Source: Lactonifactor sp. BIOML-A5
GTDB taxonomy: Bacteria; Bacillota; Clostridia; Lachnospirales; Lachnospiraceae
Assembly (NCBI RefSeq): GCF_009677585.1
Contig: NZ_WKYV01000002.1
Span: forward strand, 124,001-188,000
Direction: 5' to 3'
DNA: 64,000 nucleotides
Both the position numbers and the translations under genes were made by a program. The notes under the pieces were generated by a model. That model had not been told where the DNA came from. It searched no databases and saw only the letters and a program-made list of their open reading frames with translations. Below are positions 8,941 to 17,728 of the stretch, one piece after another (the stretch's first letter is position 1; every line of letters starts with the position of its first letter).

Positions 8941-9813
8941 CTATCCCTCCCTTTCCCTTGTCAGAACCGAATAAACAGCTGTTATCAAAAGAGAAAGTAA
9001 AAACGTCACTGTCGCCAGAGACATTCCATATCCATAATCACTGCTGGAAAACGTCTGTGAATAGCTGTATGTTACCAGCGTCTCTGATAAATGATTGGGC
9101 CCTCCTCCGGTCGTCTGCTGAACAATTTCAAAGATCTTAAATACTCCTGTGATAATCAATACTGCTACCGTAGAAATCGTTGTCCGCATCATGGGAATAA
9201 TTACATAGCGTATTTCCTGAAGACCACTTGCCCCGTCAATCTTAACAGCCTCCAATATATCCATGGGAATCATCTTAAGCCCTGCGATAAAGATTGTCAC
9301 AAGATATCCCAATTGCTGCCAGAAATAAATAATAGCGATACTGTACGGTGATAAAGACTCACCGCCAATCCATTTTTGTTTCAGCGCACCTGCTCCCACT
9401 GCGTCCAAAAGGTTATTTAAAATACCGATATTCGGATCCAATATATAAACCCATATGATACCTACAATGATTGGAGCGATAATGGCCGGCGAAAAAATTA
9501 ATGCTTTTGAAAGGTCAACGGCTTTCAGCTTATGATTCAGCAGCAACGCAATCAAAAAGGACAATGTAAGCAATAACACAAAAGCCAGAATAAACATAAC
9601 CATCGTGTTCCTGAATGAGATCCAGAACAATTCATCCTGAAACAGCCTTACATAATTTTTTATACCCGTAAATCTTGGTTTTCCGATTCCGGAATACTTT
9701 GTAAAACTATAGTAAACAGCAATAGCAATCGGTAATATAATAAAAACGCTGTACACAAGTAATGTGGGAATCATGAGACCAATTTTATATCTTTTCTTAC
9801 TTAACCAATGCAT
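8941..9813 (-). CDS. Carbohydrate ABC transporter permease (MalF-like)
   Basis: A 290-residue CUT1-family permease with six helices; the first is MIPTLLVYSVFIILPIAIAV. The EAA loop is DILEAVKIDGASGLQEIRYV. The start is placed at MHWLSKKRYK, which fits family N-termini; an in-frame ATG at 9855 with AGGATGA upstream would add 14 residues. It pairs with the MalG-like permease downstream and the lipoprotein upstream. Confidence 0.9.
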   Translation of the reverse strand: MHWLSKKRYKIGLMIPTLLVYSVFIILPIAIAVYYSFTKYSGIGKPRFTGIKNYVRLFQDELFWISFRNTMVMFILAFVLLLTLSFLIALLLNHKLKAVDLSKALIFSPAIIAPIIVGIIWVYILDPNIGILNNLLDAVGAGALKQKWIGGESLSPYSIAIIYFWQQLGYLVTIFIAGLKMIPMDILEAVKIDGASGLQEIRYVIIPMMRTTISTVAVLIITGVFKIFEIVQQTTGGGPNHLSETLVTYSYSQTFSSSDYGYGMSLATVTFLLSLLITAVYSVLTREREG

Positions 9814-9888
9814 ACGGTTACCCCATTTCTTACAGAAATATCTGCCAGATGCCATTTCATCCTAAGCAGCTGGCAGAATCCTTATATA

Positions 9889-11211
9889 TTACTGACTGTT
9901 TGCCAATGCTGTATCCATCTTATCCAGCGCTTCAGCGGGTTCATATGTTCCCTGAAGTACTCCGAAAATCCCATCATACAATGCTTCCTGTACTGCCGAG
10001 CGAACGGTAAGGTCCGGCGCTGCTTCCGGACTTTCCCAGCCATCTGCAAGTGCTTCAAGCATTGCGTTCATAGCATACTGTGAATCAGATGCTGCCACAC
10101 CCTCATAATTGGTTGCCGGGAAAATAGAGCCTTCATAGGATAATTCTGCCGCTTCTTCTCCATAATAGAAGCTGAGGAATTTATAAACACCCTCTTTTAA
10201 ATTATCGTCATCCGCAACCGCTGCACTGACACCAATAGGTGCAGACGGAACTTTCATCGCAATATTCTGTTCCGCCTGTGTGTCCGTAAACTTTGGTCCC
10301 CACCAGAAACCAATTTTATCGCCAATGTTCTCATCAAACTCTGCGCAATCCCACTGGCCGGTCCCGAACATTGCTGCACTTCCCCCGTCGAAAAGCTGTT
10401 TAGCATCAAAATATTCAATGGTCGCCATGTTGTCTGGGAAAGCACCTGCGTCTTTCAGGCCCTTTAACTTTTCAAAACAAGCAAGCAGTTCTGCATTATT
10501 AAATTTATCTGATCCGGATAGAATATTCTCAATATTATCTTCCCACCCATATCTGGCCAGAAATTCATTAAACTCCCACATGGCAAAACCACTGTTCTTA
10601 CTTCCAATTGCCAATGGAGTAACTCCACTTGTCTTTAATGCTTTGATCATTTCAACAAACTCATCATAAGTTGTATCATCTGTGGGATAAGAAACTCCTG
10701 CCTTATCAAAGAGTTCTTTGTTATAAAATATACCCTGTACGTTACATTGATATGGAAGACCAAATTGTCCGTTATCGTCCTTAAACGCTGCCTCCATTCC
10801 CCCCAGAGCCTTCTTAATCTCAGTATTTTCATCTAAAAACTCTGTGAGATCCATCAACACACCTGCTTCACTGTACTCGGAAGCTTCAGATCCCTCAATC
10901 CAGAAAATCTGCGGAAGTGTTCCGTCTTCTGCCTTCAGCTTCATATTTTTTGAATGTGTTTCTGTGTCAGCCGCCTCAAATTCTACTTTGTATTTCCCTT
11001 CATTTGCTTTATTAAATGCCTGCACAATATTATATGTAACCGGCTCCTGTTCTTCCGGGTTTGCCACATGAATGCCAAATTTAATAACTGTTGCACCGCT
11101 TTCATCTGTTTTAGTTTCGTTACTGCTGTCTCCGCAGCCCGCCATAAGGCTCAATGACAATGTACTTACCAACATTGCAGAAAAAATTTTTCTAAGTTTC
11201 TTTACTTTCAT
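9889..11211 (-). CDS. Sugar-binding lipoprotein of the fructoside ABC importer
   Basis: A 440-residue family 1 extracellular solute-binding protein. The N-terminus is a lipoprotein signal, MKVKKLRKIFSAMLVSTLSL followed by the lipobox LMAGC. The aromatic-rich body with NKELFDKAGVSYPTD is typical of sugar binders. The start at 11211 is fixed by AAGGAGGATAATT; longer in-frame extensions run through the operators and are not coding. It is the first structural gene of the operon and should set substrate choice, probably short fructooligosaccharides or difructose anhydrides. Confidence 0.92.
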   Translation of the reverse strand: MKVKKLRKIFSAMLVSTLSLSLMAGCGDSSNETKTDESGATVIKFGIHVANPEEQEPVTYNIVQAFNKANEGKYKVEFEAADTETHSKNMKLKAEDGTLPQIFWIEGSEASEYSEAGVLMDLTEFLDENTEIKKALGGMEAAFKDDNGQFGLPYQCNVQGIFYNKELFDKAGVSYPTDDTTYDEFVEMIKALKTSGVTPLAIGSKNSGFAMWEFNEFLARYGWEDNIENILSGSDKFNNAELLACFEKLKGLKDAGAFPDNMATIEYFDAKQLFDGGSAAMFGTGQWDCAEFDENIGDKIGFWWGPKFTDTQAEQNIAMKVPSAPIGVSAAVADDDNLKEGVYKFLSFYYGEEAAELSYEGSIFPATNYEGVAASDSQYAMNAMLEALADGWESPEAAPDLTVRSAVQEALYDGIFGVLQGTYEPAEALDKMDTALANSQ

Positions 11212-11235
11212 AATTATCCTCCTTAAAATTAGTGT

Positions 11236-11315
11236 TGTGGAACCCGTTCCATACCTGATAAAAAAATAAAATATGTCCCGAATCTTTTTGTAAGCGCTGT
11301 GGAACGCGTTCCACA
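11236..11315 (-). promoter_or_regulatory. Two LacI-type operators before the fructoside operon
   Basis: TGTGGAACGCGTTCCACA at 11298-11315 is a perfect 18-bp palindrome with the central CG of LacI-family operators. A second site, TGTGGAACCCGTTCCATA, lies at 11236-11253. Their centres are 62 bp apart, close to six helical turns, which suits repression by DNA looping. A weak TTACAA/TTTATT promoter on the minus strand lies between them. The LacI-family gene 150 bp upstream is the natural ligand-responsive repressor. Confidence 0.8.
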
Positions 11316-11459
11316 ACACTTACAACACGAATGTGCACTATTCGATTTCTTTAATCTCATTATATTCTTTCATTCCCCGATGTCAATGTTTTTTTATGTC
11401 TTATACAATATTTTGTACATAATTACAAAATTTTCTAATTACTTTTTGTTGCTTTTCTC

Positions 11460-12443
11460 TTAAACAATTGTTGTTTTTCTCTTCTTTAATTCTACATTCA
11501 ATATAATATTTTTGTCTTTATAAATTTTGCCATTAATTAATTTACAAATTAAGCGGGCAGATTCTTTTGCCAGCCCTCCTATTGGCTGAACGATTGCTGT
11601 TAATTCCGGTTCAACCATTTCTGTAATATATGTTCCATCGTAAGCCACAAATTTTACATCTCTTGGAACCTTTTTATGCCTTCTTATTACTTCATTCATA
11701 CATTCTATGGCCAGCCTGTCAACCCCAAAAACGCCGTCAAAGTCTATATTTTGGGACATAACATCCTTTACTGCCTCTCTGTAATACTGAGCGTCCAGCC
11801 GATTCCATTCCAGTTCATAGCAAATTGTCCGGATATTATTTTCCTTCATAATTCTCTCGAACTCATAATGCCTCTCATGATAGGGAGATTCCACCTTTGT
11901 ATTGCCAATAAAATGCAAAATCTTTTTACATCCATTCTCAATTAAGGTTTCCGCCGCAAGCCTTCCGCCTTCCTTATGGTTAACCGCTACCACCGGTATC
12001 TCTTCTCCAAGGTAACGATCCAAAGCAACAATCGGCTTATGGATTCTCTTGTATTCTTCTACCTTCAAAGAATGGACGCCTGTAATTACCCCGTCAACAA
12101 TGTGCCGATTCAGCATATCTAAATATTCCAGTTCAGCATTACTTTCTTTTTCTGTATTACACAGCATCATTTTAAATCCGGCATTATACAGCTCTGACTC
12201 TACGCAATCCACAAATTCTGCGAAAAAAGGGTTAGAGACATTCGGCACCAGCACTGCAATAATTCCTGTCTTTTTATGATAAAGATTCCTTGCCAGCTCA
12301 TTCGGTGTATAGTCGAGCTTTTTCATTGCATCTTCAATTTTCGTTCTTGCTTCTTCCGATACATAACCACTGTCATTTAGAAATCTTGATACTGTACCGA
12401 CCCCTACCCCCGCCTCTTTTGCAACATCTCTGATGCTTGCCAT
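11460..12443 (-). CDS. LacI-family transcriptional regulator
   Basis: A 327-residue repressor. The N-terminus MASIRDVAKEAGVGVGTVSRFLN is the LacI helix-turn-helix and hinge start, and the hinge-type helix is YTPNELARNLYHKKTG. The rest is a periplasmic-binding-protein-like sensor domain. It lies upstream of, and in the same direction as, the fructoside operon, whose promoter has two matching palindromes. It has its own promoter, TTGACA-18-TATACT on the minus strand. The inducer is inferred to be a fructoside or fructose derivative. Confidence 0.93.
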   Translation of the reverse strand: MASIRDVAKEAGVGVGTVSRFLNDSGYVSEEARTKIEDAMKKLDYTPNELARNLYHKKTGIIAVLVPNVSNPFFAEFVDCVESELYNAGFKMMLCNTEKESNAELEYLDMLNRHIVDGVITGVHSLKVEEYKRIHKPIVALDRYLGEEIPVVAVNHKEGGRLAAETLIENGCKKILHFIGNTKVESPYHERHYEFERIMKENNIRTICYELEWNRLDAQYYREAVKDVMSQNIDFDGVFGVDRLAIECMNEVIRRHKKVPRDVKFVAYDGTYITEMVEPELTAIVQPIGGLAKESARLICKLINGKIYKDKNIILNVELKKRKTTIV

Positions 12444-12490
12444 ATCTTTTCTCCTTCTTTCTTATCTGCAAATAATCGCTGCTATAACGA

Positions 12491-12520
12491 AGTATAATTC
12501 CCGTGAAATCAAGTTGTCAA
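12491..12520 (-). promoter_or_regulatory. Promoter of the LacI-family gene
   Basis: On the minus strand TTGACA (complement of 12515-12520) and TATACT (complement of 12491-12496) are 18 bp apart, 48 bp before the regulator start. The remaining gap up to 12724 holds only the leader of the HD-domain gene, where I see no firm promoter. Confidence 0.6.
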
Positions 12521-12724
12521 TATACATTTTCTCTATTTTGTTCTGTAAGATTCACAGCCATCCGGCGAAGGGTGCAATATTCTGCTTTTTGCGCGAATCC
12601 CCGTGTATTGCCGGAAGGACATATATTGTACTGGATCTCACAAGCACCTGATGATAGAATAAATACAAAATAATAGCAATAACCGAGCCAAATATGATAA
12701 AAAGACTGGATATGAGGTGAACCG

Positions 12725-14170
12725 ATGAGTGGATATGACATCCGTTTTGTAGACAAGATTCTGGACAATGTACATGGATTTATTGAATATACTGCTGTGG
12801 AGAAGGAGATTATAGAGCTCCCCGTCTTCAAGCGCCTGCAGAGCATCAAGCAGCTGAGCCTGACCAATTGGATCTTTCCCGGCGCAGAGCATACCCGTTT
12901 TATCCATTCCCTGGGGGTTATGTACATTGCCGACCAGATGGCCATACAGCTGAACTATACAGGGGAGGAGCGGCAGCTGGTGCGGCTGGCAGGCCTTCTT
13001 CACGATATCGGGCACTATCCCCTCTCTCATGTGGGAGAACAGGCTTACAAATCACTCCCCCGGGATCCGGAAAATATTCTTGTGAATCAGAAGCACAAGG
13101 TACAAAACAGTCTGAATGGCCTGGATCATCCCAGCCTGGACTACATGCAGGAATCTCCCAATCCATTTCACCATGAGCACATTACCAGAGAAGTCATCCG
13201 CCATGATGAAGATATTATTAGAATTATTGAGAAACACCGCGGGGGATCCTCCCTGATTCAGATTGATAATATTTGTGACATTATTACCGGAAATGTGGAG
13301 CGCAATCCCGGCATCTCTGGCCTGGTGCAGCTGATCCACTCGGAGCTGGATGCCGACCGAATCGATTATATTATGAGGGATGCCACCTTTTCCGGAACCA
13401 GCTACGGCGGCTTTGAGCTGGGTCTGTTTCTCAGGAGTCTGGCCAGAACCATGTATCAGGATGCGGAGATCATCGGTGTTCACTCGAAAGGGATCTCCAT
13501 TGCCGATCAGTTTCTTATGAACCGGTATTTTTCCTACACTCAGGTTTTCTTTAACCGCCACGTGGCGATCCTGGAATTCATGGCCCGTTCTCTGACGGAG
13601 GTGTTTATTTCCAGGAATACCAGTGAATACCCCTCTCCGGATGTCCTGCTCCAATATGTCAAAAAGCACAGTGGGAAGACAGAATTTCTGTATTTCACAG
13701 ACCGGGCATTCTGGGACAGCCTGCATCATGTATCTATGGGGTATTCCCCTTATGCGGATATCTTTCAGGAGCTCCTGCTGAAATATCAGGAGCTGGATCT
13801 CACAGAGAACAGGGAAATATCCATTACGTTTAACAGCAAAGAAGAATTAATGAAGCGTCTGGAAGAACATCCCATCTATCAAAACCTCCTGGATGATGCC
13901 TGTGAGACAGTTCCCATCCTGCATCTGGGAAACTTTACCGGCCAGCTGCCCCGGGAAGTCTTCTGCAGAGAGCTTGAACGTCTCGGGAATACCTCTGGCC
14001 TCACGGAGGGGGATATCCGGCGGATGAAGATACGGCGGATGCAGGAAGGCATTACTGTAATTGAAGAGGGGAAAGCGCCTTCACTGCTCTGTGACAGCCC
14101 GGCCTCCCTTATGTCCGGCCTTTATTCCACCCGTTTCTGTATCCTCAGAGAATACGGGCTTCCCCGGTAA
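12725..14170 (+). CDS. HD-domain phosphohydrolase (COG1078, dNTPase-like)
   Basis: A 481-residue HD-superfamily protein. The metal-binding His is in EHTRFIHSLGV and the HD pair is in GLLHDIGHYPLSH; the third conserved stretch is ELDADRIDYIMRDA near residue 210. Relatives include dGTP triphosphohydrolases and SAMHD1-like enzymes; the bacterial COG1078 members are mostly uncharacterised. GAGGTGA precedes the ATG. It is one of the few plus-strand genes and stands alone between a LacI operon and a convergent surface-protein gene. Confidence 0.92.
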   Translation: MSGYDIRFVDKILDNVHGFIEYTAVEKEIIELPVFKRLQSIKQLSLTNWIFPGAEHTRFIHSLGVMYIADQMAIQLNYTGEERQLVRLAGLLHDIGHYPLSHVGEQAYKSLPRDPENILVNQKHKVQNSLNGLDHPSLDYMQESPNPFHHEHITREVIRHDEDIIRIIEKHRGGSSLIQIDNICDIITGNVERNPGISGLVQLIHSELDADRIDYIMRDATFSGTSYGGFELGLFLRSLARTMYQDAEIIGVHSKGISIADQFLMNRYFSYTQVFFNRHVAILEFMARSLTEVFISRNTSEYPSPDVLLQYVKKHSGKTEFLYFTDRAFWDSLHHVSMGYSPYADIFQELLLKYQELDLTENREISITFNSKEELMKRLEEHPIYQNLLDDACETVPILHLGNFTGQLPREVFCRELERLGNTSGLTEGDIRRMKIRRMQEGITVIEEGKAPSLLCDSPASLMSGLYSTRFCILREYGLPR

Positions 14171-14184
14171 GGGAAGCCCGTATT
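14151..14184 (+). terminator. Hairpin enclosing the HD gene stop codon
   Basis: A perfect 14-bp stem (AATACGGGCTTCCC with its complement) closes a six-base loop, CGGTAA, that contains the TAA stop. A short GCATCTAGATGC palindrome and a T7 run at 14204-14210 follow. It probably ends the HD transcript, and may also act on the convergent surface-protein gene. Confidence 0.75.
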
Positions 14185-14194
14185 CATTAAGCAT

Positions 14195-14419
14195 CTAGAT
14201 GCATTTTTTTCGAAAGCAGACGATCCCGGCTGCTCCCAGTATACACACCAGCAGCCAGACAGGCGCCTTCATGACGTCCCCGGTATCTGCTGTTTTTGCG
14301 TACCCAGTCTTCCCATATCCCCATACCCCTGAGGGGGACCACACGCCTGCTCTGTTTTGCCCTTCTTTTGGATAAGCAGGTTGTTGTGACCCAGGTTCAT
14401 CAGGAACGATCTCCCTGTT
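14195..14419 (-). pseudogene. Detached sortase-anchor-like tail of the surface protein
   Basis: After the TGA at 14420-14422 the same frame stays open for 74 more codons to a TAG at 14195-14197. The tail has a Pro/Gly/Gln-rich linker (IVPDEPGSQQPAYPKEG), then KTADTGD, a hydrophobic helix (APVWLLVCILGAAGIVCF) and RKK. This is the layout of a sortase-anchored C-terminus with a variant TGD motif. The intact tail suggests a recent nonsense mutation, readthrough, or a sequencing error in the stop. Confidence 0.55.
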
Positions 14420-14935
14420 TCATTCGGCGTCTGCCACCGCAATTCCATAGGTAAGGCTGCCGGTATAGGTAACTCCTTTTACTGTCGTAGGTCCGATCTC
14501 GGGAATTGCTCTGTATGTCTTTGTCCCGTCTTCTGTGAAGGACACAATCTCCTGTCCTTTGGCCACAGATACGTTTGCAATGGACTCTATTAAGGTGCCG
14601 TCCGGTCTCTGAATCTTATACCCCAGGATTCTGTTTATTCCACCGGAGTCCCTGCCGCTCAAAACCAGCTGGTCAAAAGAAAAGTCTGTCCCTGCCACGG
14701 TCACGGAAACCTTCTGCCCATCCTGAAGATTATTTACATCTGTCACTGTAATATCCACGTCTGTTCCATCTGCAGCCATAGTAACGCTGGACGGAATACT
14801 GACCGTATAGGAAGGCTCATTGGTTACTGTACAAGTGAATTGTGTCTCTGAACTTTCCAGATTTGCCGCGTAAACAGATCCGGATGTCCCTAAGATAAGG
14901 CCCATGGTTAACACTGCTGCTAATTTTTTTCTCAT
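14420..14935 (-). CDS. Secreted protein of a surface pair, cut short by an in-frame TGA
   Basis: A 171-residue protein with a clear Sec signal (MRKKLAAVLTMGLILGTSGS, cleavage after VYA) and a beta-rich body made of short Thr/Val/Asp repeats. I do not recognise a named family. As it stands the product is secreted without an anchor, but 74 further in-frame codons encode a cell-wall anchor-like tail. A bitopic membrane protein gene lies just upstream on the same strand. GGAGGAAATATTTTT precedes the start. The original product was probably a 246-residue wall-anchored protein. Confidence 0.75.
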   Translation of the reverse strand: MRKKLAAVLTMGLILGTSGSVYAANLESSETQFTCTVTNEPSYTVSIPSSVTMAADGTDVDITVTDVNNLQDGQKVSVTVAGTDFSFDQLVLSGRDSGGINRILGYKIQRPDGTLIESIANVSVAKGQEIVSFTEDGTKTYRAIPEIGPTTVKGVTYTGSLTYGIAVADAE

Positions 14936-15057
14936 AAAAATATTTCCTCCTCATAATATATGGAATTTGCAGACGGAGGCAGGAATAACTCCCTCCGGAC
15001 TTGCTGTTCTATTAAAACAGATAACTCCCGGGCGGATATCTGTATTAACCGTTCCTT

Positions 15058-15552
15058 TCACTGTACTGAAAGATTGGTATGTACCACTGCATTATTCATC
15101 CTCTCCTGCGTATCCAGGGAAAATGTGTGAACCTGAATCGCTGCCTCATGTTCTCCTGCCTCCAGGCCTCGGGCCAGCGTAAGATTCTTAATGGCTTTTC
15201 CTGGTTCGATAAGGTCTGACGTATAAAGTATTTCCCCTGTTTCATCCAGTGCGATGACAAACTGAAAATAGCAGGGATTTTCTTCTGGGTTAGCAAGGGT
15301 GAGCTGTACCTCTTTTTCATCTGCCGGAAAAGTAATTGTTCCATATCCGGGTATCTTAATGCCTGAAGTTTCTGCCTCTGCCTGGCCTTCCAGCTGATTT
15401 TCCCAATCCTCTGCATCCATATCCAGGACCATGCCGTTTCCGGTCTGAACAGGGGATACCTGGGCAGGCCGGAAAAAAAGCCAGAACACACCCCCTGTAA
15501 ATAAGAGAACTATCAGTAAAATGACCATTATTTTCTGCCTGGTAATCTGCAT
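15058..15552 (-). CDS. Small membrane-anchored protein next to the surface protein
   Basis: A 164-residue protein with one N-terminal membrane helix (MVILLIVLLFTGGVFWLFF) and an extracellular beta-rich domain of about 125 residues containing IKIPGYGTITFPADEKE and NPCYFQFVIALDE. I know similar anonymous proteins in Lachnospiraceae beside secreted beta-proteins but not their role. It is 122 bp upstream of the interrupted surface gene on the same strand and likely co-transcribed. A structural or accessory role in surface-fibre display is a guess. Confidence 0.7.
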   Translation of the reverse strand: MQITRQKIMVILLIVLLFTGGVFWLFFRPAQVSPVQTGNGMVLDMDAEDWENQLEGQAEAETSGIKIPGYGTITFPADEKEVQLTLANPEENPCYFQFVIALDETGEILYTSDLIEPGKAIKNLTLARGLEAGEHEAAIQVHTFSLDTQERMNNAVVHTNLSVQ

Positions 15553-15656
15553 TTTCTTTCACTTCCTCTCCTTTACTGAGACAAGTATATGCCGGACGGG
15601 TTAAATACCTTGTGGGGATGGAGTAAATAACCTGTAAAAGTTTTAAATAAATCCTC

Positions 15657-15704
15657 TTGACTTTGCGACACATATGTCTCATAATATAGAGACATTCATG
15701 TCGC
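15657..15704 (+). promoter_or_regulatory. Promoter and large dyad operator of the TetR gene
   Basis: TTGACT (15657-15662) and CATAAT (15680-15685) are 17 bp apart. An interrupted dyad has arms at 15666-15681 and 15689-15704 that match at 13 of 16 positions and is centred on the -10 region. Within the left arm ACATATGT is itself palindromic. This is the layout of an autorepressed TetR-family promoter. Confidence 0.75.
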
Positions 15705-15721
15705 TTATTGGAGGTTGTACT

Positions 15722-16306
15722 ATGGGAGAGAAGGGAAGAAGAACCAGGCAGGCAATCTGTCAGAGCGCCTGTCAGCTGTTTGCAGAAAAGGGATTCAAAG
15801 ATGTGACAATGAAAGACATCTGTGAACGCACGCACCTGAGCCGGGGAGGCCTGTACCGGCATTACGGTAGTACACGGGAGATTTTCATAGAAATCGTGGA
15901 CTCCCTTATGAGACAGCAGGCCGACGATTTCGGCGGTAAGATGGAACAGGGTGTTCCCGCAGGTGACATCCTGGATGAGGTGCTGAAACGCTACGAATCG
16001 GAGATGGCAGATGCCGGGAGTTCATTAAGTGTTGCACTGTATGAGTTTTTCAGCAGCCCTGAATACTCCGGGGATGACCATTCCATGTATGAGCAGTACC
16101 GTCAGTCTGCAGAGATGTGGGAACGTTTACTGGAATACGGGATAAAAAGAGGCGAATTTTTGCCTGTGGATACGGAGGCAGTGATTGACTTGATACTGTT
16201 CTCCTATCAGGGGGTACGCATGTACAGCAAGCTTATGCCGGTAGATCCCCGGATACCAAAAAGAATCCTCAGCCAGATCCGGCTGATACTTACAGGAAAG
16301 GAGTGA
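15722..16306 (+). CDS. TetR-family transcriptional regulator
   Basis: A 194-residue regulator. The N-terminal HTH is FAEKGFKDVTMKDICERTHL followed by SRGGLYRHYGSTREIF; the C-terminal helical ligand domain has no recognisable substrate signature. The start at 15722 is chosen because TTGGAGG lies just upstream; an earlier in-frame ATG would begin inside the operator. It is followed after 7 bp by a nucleoside-phosphorylase-family gene, so the pair forms an operon under the dyad promoter. Confidence 0.92.
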   Translation: MGEKGRRTRQAICQSACQLFAEKGFKDVTMKDICERTHLSRGGLYRHYGSTREIFIEIVDSLMRQQADDFGGKMEQGVPAGDILDEVLKRYESEMADAGSSLSVALYEFFSSPEYSGDDHSMYEQYRQSAEMWERLLEYGIKRGEFLPVDTEAVIDLILFSYQGVRMYSKLMPVDPRIPKRILSQIRLILTGKE

Positions 16307-16313
16307 ATCCCCT

Positions 16314-17090
16314 ATGACGTCTGTATTTTATAAGAAGGAGCTGCCCTCTGCAGCCGTAATTAACCCGGAAGACTCTGTCCAGCCAGTAAACGGTTTTCCG
16401 GAGGTATGTATCTCTACCTTTTCCAAAGCTATCATTGATAAGTTCGCATCCATGGACGGCGTTCGGATTATTGCCTGGTTATATACTGCCAACGGCAGAA
16501 ATCCAGTCTATGAGATCACCTACGGAGGCAGAAGATTAGCCTTTTATCTCTCTCTGGTAGGTGCTCCGGCCTGTATCTGCGGGCTGGAAGAGATCATTGC
16601 TATGGGCGGAAAACGCTTTGTCTTTTTCGGATGCTGCGGAGTCCTGGACGAAAAAAAGGTGGGGAATCGTCTGATCCTTCCCACCGGAGCTGTCCGGGAT
16701 GAGGGCACCAGCTACCATTATTATCCCGGAGATATGCAGTTAAAGCCTGATGCAGCGAGCAGCCTCATCCTTCAAAGCTGTATGGACCGCTGGGGCTGTC
16801 CCTATACGTCCGGAATGATTTGGACTACAGATGCCATATACCGGGAGACCGCCCCCCGGATCTCAGAGCGCAAAAAAGAGGGCTGCATTGCTGTTGATAT
16901 GGAGTACTCCGCACTGCTGGCAGTATCCAGATACCGAAAGGTTCCTTTCGCCCAGTTTTTTTACGGTGCGGACAGCCTCGACGGGGGCGTATGGCAGCCC
17001 AGGGATCTGACAGATTACGGTCTTTCCGGAGCAGATAATTATATGGCACTTGCACTGGAATGCGGTCTGGCGCTCTCGTCTGCACCCTAA
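16314..17090 (+). CDS. Nucleoside phosphorylase family protein
   Basis: A 258-residue protein of the PNP/UDP phosphorylase family. Conserved glycine-rich blocks are VGAPACICGLEEIIAMGGKRFVFFGCCG and the base/ribose region CIAVDMEYSALLAVS, where VDMEYS holds the ribose-contacting Met-Glu pair. It should cleave a nucleoside with phosphate in the cytoplasm; uridine-type specificity is possible but not proven. AAAGGAG precedes the start. Its stop overlaps the convergent Crp/Fnr gene by 4 bp. Confidence 0.85.
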   Translation: MTSVFYKKELPSAAVINPEDSVQPVNGFPEVCISTFSKAIIDKFASMDGVRIIAWLYTANGRNPVYEITYGGRRLAFYLSLVGAPACICGLEEIIAMGGKRFVFFGCCGVLDEKKVGNRLILPTGAVRDEGTSYHYYPGDMQLKPDAASSLILQSCMDRWGCPYTSGMIWTTDAIYRETAPRISERKKEGCIAVDMEYSALLAVSRYRKVPFAQFFYGADSLDGGVWQPRDLTDYGLSGADNYMALALECGLALSSAP

Positions 17091-17728
17091 AGCAGACCGG
17101 AAAGCCCCTCCGCATCCAGCAGTTTCAGCCCCCGGGGATTTCTCCGGAAATATCCCAGGGCCTCCATCTTCTTTAGTTCCTGATTCAGGGAAGATCTGCT
17201 TACGTGCAGCTTGTTGGCCCATACAGTCTGTGACACAGGGAGGGGAATCTGTCCGTCCTCATAAAGATGATCCATCCCCACCAGCCAAAAGGCCACTCTC
17301 TGACGAATGGTCTGATAATTCAGACAGTTAAGCTGAAGCTGATTTTTCAGCCCCCTCTGAGAGACGTAGAGAAGGAGTGAGTACATCATCCGGGTATCCT
17401 CCTCTATCATCTCAACAAACCTGGAGGCAGGCATCCAGGCTACTGTAGTTCTTTTGGCCGCCACCAGATTATAGGTGTAGGATCTCCTGCCAGAGAAGTA
17501 TAAAAATTCAGGTAATATATCCTTTTCCTCAAAGTAAGCACTGCACATCTCTTCCCCTCCGGCGGTATCTGTCTCCGCTTTCAGGATTCCGTCTGTTACA
17601 ATCCCAAAGGCATCGATGGGATCCCCCAGAGAATAGATGATGCTGGCTGCTTTATAGGTTTTGTATTTCAGATACCGGCTGTAGATTTCGTGTTCCCGGC
17701 AAAGATCGGCAAAGGGGGGCTGATGCAT
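17087..17728 (-). CDS. Crp/Fnr-family transcriptional regulator
   Basis: A 213-residue regulator with an N-terminal cyclic-nucleotide-binding-like barrel (residues 10-120) and a C-terminal winged helix; the recognition region is TVWANKLHVSRSSLNQELKKM. There is no N-terminal cysteine cluster, so it is not an FNR-type oxygen sensor. CAGGAGGAAGG precedes the ATG. Its target is not visible; the thioredoxin/arylsulfotransferase genes beyond the next gap are candidates by position only. Confidence 0.88.
   Translation of the reverse strand: MHQPPFADLCREHEIYSRYLKYKTYKAASIIYSLGDPIDAFGIVTDGILKAETDTAGGEEMCSAYFEEKDILPEFLYFSGRRSYTYNLVAAKRTTVAWMPASRFVEMIEEDTRMMYSLLLYVSQRGLKNQLQLNCLNYQTIRQRVAFWLVGMDHLYEDGQIPLPVSQTVWANKLHVSRSSLNQELKKMEALGYFRRNPRGLKLLDAEGLSGLL

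Noticed and set aside
14420..14422. TGA as selenocysteine codon
   Set aside because: The upstream protein is a secreted beta-protein without redox features, and no clear SECIS-type hairpin is seen next to the TGA.
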